This document shows positions 41,946 through 50,533 of a stretch of 64,000 bases of DNA, piece by piece. Under the pieces are notes generated by a model, which was not told the origin of the DNA, ran no database searches, and saw only the letters and a program-made list of their open reading frames with translations. The stretch spans positions 124,001-188,000 of the forward strand of contig CACZZF010000001.1 in the NCBI GenBank assembly GCA_902785575.1. Reading direction: 5' to 3'. Origin of the DNA: an uncultured Bacteroidia bacterium. GTDB taxonomy: Bacteria > Bacteroidota > Bacteroidia > Bacteroidales > UBA932. Every line of letters begins with the position of its first letter. The first letter of the stretch is position 1. Made by a program: the position numbers and the translations under genes.

Positions 41946-43664
41946 TTAAAAGTTATAAGGTATTCCGTATCCGACTATGTATGTATAATAATATGCAGAC
42001 GTATAATACTGCCCAATATAAGATTCCAATACACTTTTACATGCCGCAAAATTGTTACAAGAAGAGATGATTTGATTTATCACGGAAGCTGGAACTCCGG
42101 AAATATTGTCCTTCAAATAAGACGAGGAAGAGTTATTTTGATTATATGTGTCAACCAGATCGATAAAGAGAGGCGAATACTCTGGATTCGAAATGTTCGG
42201 TGTCCAGTATTGCATGGCAAGAAGATAAAATGTAGAATTATAGCCGATACTGTTATAGTACCTACAGCAGCCATGCCACCCGGTATAGGTCGCATAGGAT
42301 TCTTGGATGAATTTTGTCGCATTACTGTAATATGAAAAACCTCCGCAAGCTTCATGATGCATGACATGGCCTAATTCATGAAAGACAGTATTTAAAAGCA
42401 CACCATGATCAGACTGGTTGTTATTGTATATTATTATCCATGGATCACTATTTGAACTACTATGAGTCTCTCCACTGTTATTACTATTCGAATTAACCGA
42501 AGATTGTATCCAGAGAGGAGAGGAAAGCGTATGAACCCCTATATCATGGCTTCCGTTATATAAGTAATTTACAGCCCGATGGATATGTAATACAGGGGAA
42601 GTGTGAGTCAAGGTAAAATTAAGATTGTGATTATAATTCGGATTGTTTCCCATAATATCAGGAATTGTTCCGAGATAAATGCCGATAGGAGTAGTAGAAC
42701 CCGATGATGTAATCTTCCATTCAGAACTTTGGAATGAACAAGAGAACGTTGAATAATCGGGAACCTCTATAGATAAATAATAATTACCGCCAGAAACAGA
42801 ATAACCTGTTATGATATTTGTGCCTAATTGAAAACGAAACTGAAGGTTCTCTAATCCAACATTTGCCTGCTTAATATTATCATAAACAGTAAATGCTCCG
42901 GCGATATCCCGATAATAAAGGGAATCAGGATCGACTTCTAACAGACTTCTAGTTGTCAACTTATCTCTGTTGAACACCAAATCAATAGCTTGTTTTTCAA
43001 TAAGCTTGATGTAATCGTTATTATTCTCGGATCTGGTGCGTATAACATGGCTGGGTATTAGTACCTCATAATCTATTGTATAATCGTATTTTTCCGGTAT
43101 AGGTTTATTCTTTGGCCAAACCACATAGAGAACAGGAAGAGATATCTCTTGACTCTCTATATAATCACCTGCACTCGAGTATACATCTTTAACAATTTCC
43201 GTATAAGGATTCTTGTCGAATTCGATTGATTCATATTGAAGAGTACTGCCTTGGGGAGTATTGATTACCGTATAGTTGAATGGATAATAAGATACTTCAA
43301 TATCTTCCATGGTCTCGATTTCCGATTGCTCTTTAATTGATTTTGGATACAATCTTAAAGCATAATCAGTAGCAGAAAGGTCTATCGCATCCAATTGTTC
43401 TTTGTTTAACCCTTTTGTTTCCAACTCCTTTTTTTGTTTTAAAAGGATGCTGTATGCTTTTTGAAAATTGCTTACAGAATAAGGGTCTTCTTGATATCTA
43501 AAAAAAGAATCAGTTGCTTCATTATAGTACACGTTTTGATTGATAAGATCGGCTTGCAAAAGATCAGATTCTACGGGCAAGTCAATTCTCGATTCTTTCG
43601 CACAAAACTGAAATGCGAAGAGGACAATGCAATAAGTGAACGTTGTTTTTATGATAGTTTTCAT
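41946..43664 (-). CDS. HExxH lipoprotein, putative zinc metalloprotease
   Basis: A 572-residue protein with a lipoprotein-type signal (hydrophobic run ending FQFC, Cys21). The first 330 residues are unrecognised; a beta-rich section follows with LQFRFQLGTNIITGYSVSGG. Near residue 429 is HELGHVMHHEACGG, a zincin HExxH motif, and about 20 residues on comes QESYATYTGWHGCCRY, with a Glu that could be the third zinc ligand as in gluzincins. I cannot name the peptidase family. It is AT-rich and lies in an operon-like run with the DUF3244 and TPR genes. Protease activity is inferred from the motif alone. Confidence 0.75.
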   Translation of the reverse strand: MKTIIKTTFTYCIVLFAFQFCAKESRIDLPVESDLLQADLINQNVYYNEATDSFFRYQEDPYSVSNFQKAYSILLKQKKELETKGLNKEQLDAIDLSATDYALRLYPKSIKEQSEIETMEDIEVSYYPFNYTVINTPQGSTLQYESIEFDKNPYTEIVKDVYSSAGDYIESQEISLPVLYVVWPKNKPIPEKYDYTIDYEVLIPSHVIRTRSENNNDYIKLIEKQAIDLVFNRDKLTTRSLLEVDPDSLYYRDIAGAFTVYDNIKQANVGLENLQFRFQLGTNIITGYSVSGGNYYLSIEVPDYSTFSCSFQSSEWKITSSGSTTPIGIYLGTIPDIMGNNPNYNHNLNFTLTHTSPVLHIHRAVNYLYNGSHDIGVHTLSSPLWIQSSVNSNSNNSGETHSSSNSDPWIIIYNNNQSDHGVLLNTVFHELGHVMHHEACGGFSYYSNATKFIQESYATYTGWHGCCRYYNSIGYNSTFYLLAMQYWTPNISNPEYSPLFIDLVDTYNQNNSSSSYLKDNISGVPASVINQIISSCNNFAACKSVLESYIGQYYTSAYYYTYIVGYGIPYNF

Positions 43665-43725
43665 AACTTTACTATTATAAATCCGGATTTTTCAAAACCT
43701 TGCATAAGCAAGAGACAAATTATTG

Positions 43726-44136
43726 TCAAACGTCAAATTCCCCCTGGTATTGCTGACCTGATGGTAGGATGAATGTGATAATGTAATGGCCGGGGCCGCC
43801 GGAAATAGGGATGATTGCCGATAGTGGCCATGTCACGATAAAACCAGAATCATAATAGCCGGTTATTGTGTTCAAGACCTCAACCTCGATCTCGCCGAGA
43901 TTAGAAGTAAAGGAGAGGACAACCGAGGTCATCATGGAGATGTAGCTGGCGGAGATAGGGACAACAACCGTAGACCTAGGTCTTCCTCCAGGATCAATCT
44001 CAGGGAAAGGGTTGATGATGATGGTTGTGTCTCCGTCAGAAACAATACCCTCTCTTGCAAAAGAAGAGGCCGGGAAAGTGAAAGAAGGCATTAATCCTAT
44101 GCCAACAATCAGAATCAGTAGAAATTTCTTTGACAT
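43726..44136 (-). CDS. DUF3244-like secreted protein
   Basis: 136 residues from ATG 44136, which starts a signal peptide (KKFLLILIVGIGLMPSFTFPASSFA). A longer frame to 44220 adds residues with no support. The mature part (about 110 residues) is all-beta with VVVPISASYISMMTSVVLSF, IEVEVLNTITGYY and GPGHYIITFILPSGQQYQGEF. This is the Ig-like layout of DUF3244 proteins that Bacteroidales encode next to TPR regulators. It lies 61 bases upstream of the HExxH gene. Confidence 0.7.
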   Translation of the reverse strand: MSKKFLLILIVGIGLMPSFTFPASSFAREGIVSDGDTTIIINPFPEIDPGGRPRSTVVVPISASYISMMTSVVLSFTSNLGEIEVEVLNTITGYYDSGFIVTWPLSAIIPISGGPGHYIITFILPSGQQYQGEFDV

Positions 44137-44227
44137 GGTTGAAGCAAACTTTTGTAATACAAAGTTCAGTAGATATTTGTTTTTTGTTCTAGATAAAGCT
44201 GAAAAAAGTGTGACAAGCACTTAACAG

Positions 44228-44263
44228 ATAATCGCCTTTACAAGTGATTGTAAAGGCGATTAT
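44228..44263. terminator. Strong hairpin between the TPR and DUF3244 genes
   Basis: A perfect 16-bp stem (44228-44243 with 44248-44263) with a 4-base loop GTGA. No T-run follows on the minus strand, so it may be a processing or partial-termination site between the TPR gene and the DUF3244 gene rather than a standard terminator. Confidence 0.6.
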
Positions 44264-44295
44264 AAGAATGACAGACAAAAAAGTGTGACAAACAG

Positions 44296-45966
44296 CTAAA
44301 AAAGACTCAAATACTCATTTTTTCCGGAGACTTCAGAGTTGGCAATTTTTCGTTTAAGGCGGCTTTTTTGTTGCCTGGCGTTATCCACAGTGGAAACGTC
44401 CATAACGATGGAGATAACTGTGTTGTCAAAGCCAGCGAAAACAAACCCAGCAAAACAGTATTCCTTTTCGGATAAATTTGGGAAATCGTTGCGAAACCGT
44501 GTCATAATTCCATCCAACTCTTTATCCAACAACTGCTCAAACTGTTTTTGCGCTTCATGGTTTGACCGCAGGTCTCCTATCTTGGATCTTAACACACATG
44601 CTAACCTCTCGTCGTTATCCTGATCCTTGTTTGATATGCGATAGTAATCTTCATAGATATCTGCCAGAAAAGCGAATTTTGCTCTTCTGTATTCATTATT
44701 CAGTCTGGAATTCTCACCCTTTATTTCGGTCATCTCTGCCCTCAAAGACTCCACTACCATCTCTATACGCTCCTGGTCGACTTGTTGCCGCTGCAGTCTC
44801 TTTTTGTACATTATCCATAACGTGAAAGAAGCAAGAGCAGATAACAAACACGCCAAAACGATTATCCAAACTAACCTGTTCTGGTTTTGGATAGTCAACA
44901 GATTCTCCTTGTTCTTATTCTCCAGAAACACTCGCTGGGAATTAGCTGCGGAGATCGCAAAACTTTCCCTGATGGAGGAATCATTGGACCTCATGGCCAA
45001 CCACAAGTCTTTGTAAGCTCCTTTGTAGTCCCCCCTCTTTTTCTCTTCCACATGCTTCCAGTAATGATATTGATAAGCATTTTTACTGTCAGACAAAGAT
45101 TCATCTTCCCAAATGGCCTTGGCCCTGTCTTTTTCCCCATTAATATCAAGCAAATAGGCATAGGCGAACCACTGATAAGGACTATGAAGAGTCCCTCCTT
45201 CAGCTAATGATTCAGAAAACAAACAGAAAGCAAGAGAATCATTATTATATGGATAGGACAAAAGGAAAGATGCATAATCAATCCCTATATCACGTCTTAA
45301 ATCCTTGTTCACAGAGGTGTCTGACATCAAACTCTTGAAACATGCATCGGCGGAATCCCATTCTCTTAATTGCGTAAGATTTACTGCTTTGCGATAACGT
45401 TCTTTGTCTTCCTGATCTTTTCTGCCGCTCCGTTTAAAACAATCAATAGACTTATCAATATATCCAGAAGCCAGAGCATGGTCTCTTGTCATTGTGAACG
45501 TATCTGCCATGATGGAATATAGGATACCTTTCAGATTATCGTCAACTACATTATCTGAATAACCGTCTGATTTGTAAAATGATATGATAGCATCATCGAA
45601 CTTCCCTCCGTTATACTGCTCTATTCCCAGATACATCCACGCCTTCAGCCTGTCCTCCGGACTGCCATGACGTTCATAATAATCTACCGCAGGCTGGATA
45701 ATCCGTGTGTCGGCAGTATCTATGTAGTTCTTGTCCAAGGCCATGGCATGGAGTAATGCGAACTTGGCCTTCTGGGCCTTGGTCCGCAGGGCTGTCGTGT
45801 CGATCTGCCTTATCGCGACCAGCGCACTGTCAGGGCGGTCATAGATATAGGACTCAATGTCGGTCAGTCTGGACATCATCTTATGCCCGCTACAAGAAGT
45901 CAGTATTGACAGGATTGTGATTATTGCCGTTATCCCGGAATTTTTCAAAGCTGATTTATTATACAT
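44296..45966 (-). CDS. TPR membrane protein with LuxR-like C-terminal domain
   Basis: About 556 residues from ATG 45966 (a TTG at 45969 also exists). A lipoprotein-like N-terminal signal (TAIITILSILTSC), then TPR-type helices across 50-350 (AWMYLGIEQYNGGKFDDAII and others). A membrane helix near 375-395 (LVWIIVLACLLSALASFTLWIMY) is followed by a coiled coil near 405-440. The cytoplasmic C-terminus reads FPNLSEKEYCFAGFVFAGFDNTVISIVMDVS, similar to a LuxR-type HTH. This is a common Bacteroidales sensor-regulator layout. It probably senses in the periplasm and controls the downstream DUF3244 block. Its own signal is unknown. Confidence 0.8.
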   Translation of the reverse strand: MYNKSALKNSGITAIITILSILTSCSGHKMMSRLTDIESYIYDRPDSALVAIRQIDTTALRTKAQKAKFALLHAMALDKNYIDTADTRIIQPAVDYYERHGSPEDRLKAWMYLGIEQYNGGKFDDAIISFYKSDGYSDNVVDDNLKGILYSIMADTFTMTRDHALASGYIDKSIDCFKRSGRKDQEDKERYRKAVNLTQLREWDSADACFKSLMSDTSVNKDLRRDIGIDYASFLLSYPYNNDSLAFCLFSESLAEGGTLHSPYQWFAYAYLLDINGEKDRAKAIWEDESLSDSKNAYQYHYWKHVEEKKRGDYKGAYKDLWLAMRSNDSSIRESFAISAANSQRVFLENKNKENLLTIQNQNRLVWIIVLACLLSALASFTLWIMYKKRLQRQQVDQERIEMVVESLRAEMTEIKGENSRLNNEYRRAKFAFLADIYEDYYRISNKDQDNDERLACVLRSKIGDLRSNHEAQKQFEQLLDKELDGIMTRFRNDFPNLSEKEYCFAGFVFAGFDNTVISIVMDVSTVDNARQQKSRLKRKIANSEVSGKNEYLSLF

Positions 45967-46028
45967 CAAAAGACAAATATCGCGATTCTTTTATTAATAC
46001 GATTAAACTCAAGTGCGAAAACCGTTAT

Positions 46029-46955
46029 TTATTGCGGTTTCCGCACCAGAGTATATTCGAGTATATATCTGAGTAAAAAAGAAAAACTACAGAGTCGGAT
46101 CTCGTCCGATGAAAGAGTCGTCAACTCGGCGATAATGTCGATGTCAATTCCTTTGGCCAGCATCCTACGGGCGGTGTCTAGCAACATGGCATGCCCTCTG
46201 GCCTCGCCTTCGGCCAGCCCTTCTGCAAGACCTTCATTCCGGGCGGTGCGCAACTGGCTCCGCTGGTCGACCTCCCACATATAACGGGCCAGGTATTCCC
46301 TCTGACTCATCTCGTCCATGGAAGCGAATTTAGACATTTCGAACATCTTTTCCAAATAGCTACCATGGTATTCAGAAGGCATCTCCTTCATCGTTCCCAT
46401 GTTCTTGATGGTGTACAGGATCCAGTCAGCCGTGTCCTTTACCTCGGCCAGGGTTGCGGTCAGTTTCGGCAGCTCCACCGTCACGTAGTGAATGCTGTCC
46501 GTGAACTCGATTCCGTTGTCCTTCACGTTACGGATCGTGTAATGGTTGATCATGTCCCCGTTGGCGATGACTCCCGGAACGATGAAGTCCGTGATACCCA
46601 CCATATACAACGGCGTGAGAGCGTAGCTGGTGTTGTCTCCCCGTTGGAGGCGGTTGATTATCGGAAATGAAGAATAGAATACCATACGGTCAGTGAAGTC
46701 GTCCTGGCTCTTTACCTGCATCTCGATGATCAGCTCGCTGCCGTCCGGGGTCCCGCAGCGGACATCGACCACGGAGCGACGGGCGTCCGGCCGGAGGCCC
46801 ACCTGCTCCTGTGGCTCAAGGGTGACGGATACGATGCCCTTTTCAGATAGTATAGCCTGGACGAGACGCAGGAGAAGGTCCTCGTTGCCGGGGGTGCCGA
46901 AGATCAGTTTGAACGCAAAACCACATGGAATCAATACCTCCTGCAAGGGGTTCAA
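46029..46955 (-). CDS. Rpn/PD-(D/E)XK nuclease-family transposase-like protein
   Basis: A 308-residue protein similar to the Rpn (recombination-promoting nuclease) group: an FKLIFGTPGNEDLL start segment, the nuclease core SVVDVRCG...ELIIEMQVK (Asp near 64, Glu near 75, Gln near 77), FYSSFPIINRLQRGD, and a C-terminal helical tail with GLAEGLAEGEARG. The only in-frame starts are TTG codons (46955 and later), and a normal ATG is missing, so the N-terminus may be truncated or weakly initiated. It lies between the DUF3244 block and the DUF4091 gene inside the repeat-bracketed region. Confidence 0.82.
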   Translation of the reverse strand: MNPLQEVLIPCGFAFKLIFGTPGNEDLLLRLVQAILSEKGIVSVTLEPQEQVGLRPDARRSVVDVRCGTPDGSELIIEMQVKSQDDFTDRMVFYSSFPIINRLQRGDNTSYALTPLYMVGITDFIVPGVIANGDMINHYTIRNVKDNGIEFTDSIHYVTVELPKLTATLAEVKDTADWILYTIKNMGTMKEMPSEYHGSYLEKMFEMSKFASMDEMSQREYLARYMWEVDQRSQLRTARNEGLAEGLAEGEARGHAMLLDTARRMLAKGIDIDIIAELTTLSSDEIRLCSFSFLLRYILEYTLVRKPQ

Positions 46956-46998
46956 GGGAGGTTTTTCTGTTTCTTATGACGATTTTTCTGTTTCTTTA

Positions 46999-48654
46999 TT
47001 ACTTGCCGGCCAGTTCCTCGAGGATCTGGTGGCGGGCATTGCGGAAGTGGAGGGTGGACATGTCGTAGGTTGTCCAGCCATAGACATTCTGGCGGCATAT
47101 TTCCTTGGCCAGGGCCTCGTCCTTCCGGGCAAGCATCTGCAACAAAGTATAATCAGCGATACCATCCCTCATAGCCTCCAAACGGATTGAGCCGTAAAGT
47201 TTCTTATCGCCGGGATAGATAATCCAACTGTCTCCTCCAGGAAGGATATTACCACCCTCGAGATTAATTCCGGTTGACTCGTAAGCGGGATCATCACCCC
47301 TCCATTGATTGAGTCCCCAGTGCAGATAGCCGGTGGCGCCGAACCTGAAGTTCATCCAATGAAGCAGGCGGGTCTTCAGCAGAGGCTGCTCCAGGAACCT
47401 ATTGGCATAGTTGCCCTGAGGCGCGAGGCAGGTGTAGAACCAGACCTCATCGCCAGCTGCCTGTCTCTCCTGATAGAATGAATATCCGTCAGCATAGAAG
47501 TTAAGCTGTGGCACCCAGATGTCAACTATGTCAGCCAAGTTATGGGAATGGCAGGCCTCGATGATTGGAGCGTCCGGGGCGTACTGTTTGAAGAATTTCG
47601 CTATCGCCACATAAGACTCATAGTTGTCACTAGCCGGCTCGTCGGCAATGTGCTGGCAATAAATTGAATACCAGCCTTTTTCCTTGAGATGGGAGACGAG
47701 GGCGGGAATGAACTGCGAATAATAATTCTTAGCCACTGGATTCTCCATCGGCAGTTTCTCGGCCACACCGGGAACATTTACTCCGAACGGGCTGTTCCAC
47801 AGACCGACACGGCCTCCGATATGCCCTACCTCAAGTTTCTTGAGCACTCCAGCTTCCTGGAATATCTCAATCTCCTTGTCGAAATTGGTGAAATCAAAAC
47901 TCCACTTGTCACCCTCAGCCTTGGACCCAATCAAGCCAACAGAGACAAGAATCGTGTTTTGATAGCTTTCCTTCATTATCTTGGCCAAAGCCCTCACGTA
48001 ATCCCAATGCTCCTCTGAATACAATTTGGCGTCCGGATTGAAATGCTTCAACGAGCTTTCCCCTGCATTGAACCAATTGGTCACCCAGAGAGTAGGTTCC
48101 TCAAGGACAACAGGATATACCTTGACGGCGATCTCTCCGCTAAGCTTGACTCCTTTGCCTTTCACGAAGACCTTTCCCGTATAAACACCGGGAGCGGCAT
48201 ACTTCGGCACCGCCACACTCACCCACACGGGCTGGGTCTTGCCGGCAGGCACTTCCCAATCAGTGGCGTCGTCCACTATCCTGTCAGGATACATCCCGGA
48301 CAAAGACCGGATGGCGTCCCTTCCGGGATCAGGGGTAGTCCTGCCCACGTGAATATAGTCCACAAATCCGATCGTAACGGACTCTATCTTATTCCCGGCA
48401 TCATCTTTAAGCGCCTCGAAAGAAAGGCTCAAACCCTCAAGATCCTTATAGCTCCTGAGAGCGAACTGGAATGTCGCATGCTCCCCAGCGGCAACTTCCT
48501 CTACTTCGGAATAAGGATGGGACCATGTGGTCTCGGGAAGGAGCTTCTCAAGAGGATCGACCCTGGCAAAGGAAACACTTTTATTGTCCCCACAGGACAC
48601 AATCATAGAAACCGTCACTGCAAGGGCGGCTACCAAGGAAAGGAAATGTTTCAT
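46999..48654 (-). CDS. DUF4091 glycoside-hydrolase-like lipoprotein
   Basis: A 551-residue protein with a lipoprotein signal (VTVSMIVSC, Cys21). An N-terminal beta-domain (ATFQFALRSYKDLEGLSLSFEAL) is followed by a TIM-barrel-like middle (LEVGHIGGRVGLWNSPFGVNVPG; YSIYCQHIADEPASDN) and the C-terminal DUF4091 domain (FGATGYLHWGLNQW through RHQILEELAGK). The catalytic residues are not known to me; DEP near residue 340 is a candidate acid region. Such proteins occur with polysaccharide-use genes. Its 3' end is repeated at 40237-40578. It follows recJ by 21 bases. Confidence 0.85.
   Translation of the reverse strand: MKHFLSLVAALAVTVSMIVSCGDNKSVSFARVDPLEKLLPETTWSHPYSEVEEVAAGEHATFQFALRSYKDLEGLSLSFEALKDDAGNKIESVTIGFVDYIHVGRTTPDPGRDAIRSLSGMYPDRIVDDATDWEVPAGKTQPVWVSVAVPKYAAPGVYTGKVFVKGKGVKLSGEIAVKVYPVVLEEPTLWVTNWFNAGESSLKHFNPDAKLYSEEHWDYVRALAKIMKESYQNTILVSVGLIGSKAEGDKWSFDFTNFDKEIEIFQEAGVLKKLEVGHIGGRVGLWNSPFGVNVPGVAEKLPMENPVAKNYYSQFIPALVSHLKEKGWYSIYCQHIADEPASDNYESYVAIAKFFKQYAPDAPIIEACHSHNLADIVDIWVPQLNFYADGYSFYQERQAAGDEVWFYTCLAPQGNYANRFLEQPLLKTRLLHWMNFRFGATGYLHWGLNQWRGDDPAYESTGINLEGGNILPGGDSWIIYPGDKKLYGSIRLEAMRDGIADYTLLQMLARKDEALAKEICRQNVYGWTTYDMSTLHFRNARHQILEELAGK
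47016..47343. repeat. Direct repeat, copy B (DUF4091 3' end)
   Basis: The intact partner of the repeat at 40251-40578, inside the full DUF4091 gene. There are no gaps over 328 bases. Divergence is concentrated at the ends, and the central stretch is almost identical. Confidence 0.88.
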
Positions 48655-48675
48655 AATTAATTTTTTATGTGGTTA

Positions 48676-50409
48676 CTATATAAACTCCTCCCGCTCTTTG
48701 ATGTCTTTGATGCGAAGCTGGAGGGTTGAGTTGCCGCGGTAGTAGTTCTCGACTATAGAATAACAGATGTCGAAAGGATTGCCTGCTTTGATATATTCGT
48801 AATAATCCGCCATATTAAAAGCGATGGCCGGAATCTGGTGGAATGGCTGTTTCTCATCAATCAGGTCAAGTTTCATGTGGACTCCGCCGGCACCGACCTT
48901 GCGACCGTTGCCGCCGTCGGAGACGTTCTCAGTCAGGAACACAGGATTATTGTTGCCGGGACCGAAGGGCTGGAACTGCTTCAAGAGCCTGAAGAACTTG
49001 GGGGTGATCTGGCTGAACTCGAGTTTGGCGTCGATGTCCGTGACCGGAGTCAGCATCTCATCCGTTATCTTTCCGGCGATGAACTTGTCGATCCTGCGGA
49101 CGAACTCGTCCAAGTTACTCTCCTTCATCGTCAAACCAGCGGCATAGACATGGCCGCCGAAGTTTTCCAGAAGGTCAGCGCAGCTCTCGATCGACTCGTA
49201 AAGGTCGAAACCGGCGACACTTCTGGCCGATCCAGTGATGAACCCGTTGGATTTGGTAAGTACTATTGTGGGCTTATAGAAAGCCTCCACAAGACGGGAG
49301 GCGACTATACCGACGACACCCTTGTTCCAAGTCGGGTTGTAGACTATCGTGGCGGCGCCAGTAGACAGGGCGGTTCCGTTCTGGACCATCTCCAAGGCTT
49401 CCTGGGTAATCTCCCGGTCTATTCCCTTGCGCTCGTTGTTATTGTCGTTGATACGCTCTCCGACAATGTTGGCGATATGGTCGTCAGCGGCGGTCAAAAG
49501 CTCTACAGCGAGCCTTCCCGTCTCCATACGGCCGGCGGCGTTGATCCTGGGGCCGATTTTGAACACAATATCGTCTATGGTCAGATGACCAGGCTCCAAC
49601 TTGGAGAGAGTCGCCATGGCGAGCAATCCCTTGCGGGGATTCTCATTAAGCTGCTTAAGGCCGAAATGAGCCAGTATCCTGTTCTCCCCGACCATCGTGA
49701 CAAGGTCAGCGGCGATACTCACGACCAAAAGATCCAGCAGCGGGATCAAGGTCTCGAACGGGATGCCGTATTTCTTTGAATATGCCTGGACAAGCTTGAA
49801 GCCGACACCGCAACCTGAAAGGTCGTCGAATGGATAGGAGTCGTCCTCCCTCTTGGGATCCAGGACAGCCACCGCGGAAGGAAGCTTGTCCTCCGGAAGG
49901 TGGTGGTCGCAGATGATCACATCGATTCCTTTGGTCTTGGCATATTCCACTTTCTCATTGGCCTTGATGCCGCAGTCGAGAGTTATGATCAGCCCGAAAC
50001 CGCCGTCACTCGCCCAGTCTATTCCCTTGTAAGACAGGCCGTAACCCTCATCATAACGGTCCGGAATATAGAAATCAACCTTTTGGGAATATCTCCTGAG
50101 GAAGGAATACACCAACGCGACGGCTGTGGTGCCGTCCACGTCATAATCTCCGTAAACCAGGATCTTTTCCTCGGAGGTAATGGCTTTGCGCACCCTCTTG
50201 ACCGCCGCGTCCATGTCCTTCATCAGGAACGGATCATGGAGATTGTCAAGGCTGGGGCGGAAGAAAGAGCGGGCCTGCTCGAAGGTCTCAACTCCCCTTT
50301 TGACAAGCAGTTCGGACAGGACACGGTCAATGCCCAGCTCGGCGGAAAGCCTTCCCACCTTCTCCGGATCAGCCGGTTCCTTGATTATCCACTTGCGCTC
50401 TTTAGCCAT
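48676..50409 (-). CDS. recJ: Single-stranded-DNA-specific exonuclease RecJ
   Basis: A 5'-3' ssDNA exonuclease of recombination and mismatch repair. 577 residues from ATG 50409 (a TTG at 50418 gives 580). DHH-domain motifs: GDYDVDGTTA (about 78-87), ITLDCGIK, ICDHHLPED (about 156-164), GCGVGFKLVQ, and the DHHA1 domain with TGSARSVAGFDLYESIESC and the GGH motif in NFGGHVYAAG. Upstream of and co-directed with the DUF4091 gene. Confidence 0.95.
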   Translation of the reverse strand: MAKERKWIIKEPADPEKVGRLSAELGIDRVLSELLVKRGVETFEQARSFFRPSLDNLHDPFLMKDMDAAVKRVRKAITSEEKILVYGDYDVDGTTAVALVYSFLRRYSQKVDFYIPDRYDEGYGLSYKGIDWASDGGFGLIITLDCGIKANEKVEYAKTKGIDVIICDHHLPEDKLPSAVAVLDPKREDDSYPFDDLSGCGVGFKLVQAYSKKYGIPFETLIPLLDLLVVSIAADLVTMVGENRILAHFGLKQLNENPRKGLLAMATLSKLEPGHLTIDDIVFKIGPRINAAGRMETGRLAVELLTAADDHIANIVGERINDNNNERKGIDREITQEALEMVQNGTALSTGAATIVYNPTWNKGVVGIVASRLVEAFYKPTIVLTKSNGFITGSARSVAGFDLYESIESCADLLENFGGHVYAAGLTMKESNLDEFVRRIDKFIAGKITDEMLTPVTDIDAKLEFSQITPKFFRLLKQFQPFGPGNNNPVFLTENVSDGGNGRKVGAGGVHMKLDLIDEKQPFHQIPAIAFNMADYYEYIKAGNPFDICYSIVENYYRGNSTLQLRIKDIKEREEFI

Positions 50410-50470
50410 ATTAAGCAAATATAATGACTTTATTCAACAATTACAATTTCGGTTTATAGATTAAATGTCT

Positions 50471-50478
50471 TATTTTTG
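50471..50478 (+). promoter_or_regulatory. Candidate -7 box for lysS
   Basis: TATTTTTG fits TAnnTTTG, 55 bases upstream of the lysS ATG; the -33 position reads TTCG, a weak match. The leader between them contains a T-rich stretch but no obvious hairpin. Confidence 0.55.
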
Positions 50479-50533
50479 TAGTTTGAGCCCAATAGGGAGG
50501 CTTTTTTGGTTGATTTTTAATTTTTTATAAAAT

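Noticed and set aside
48838..49779. Plus-strand frame across recJ
   Set aside because: It is the complement of the DHH and DHHA1 domains of RecJ, with no independent support.
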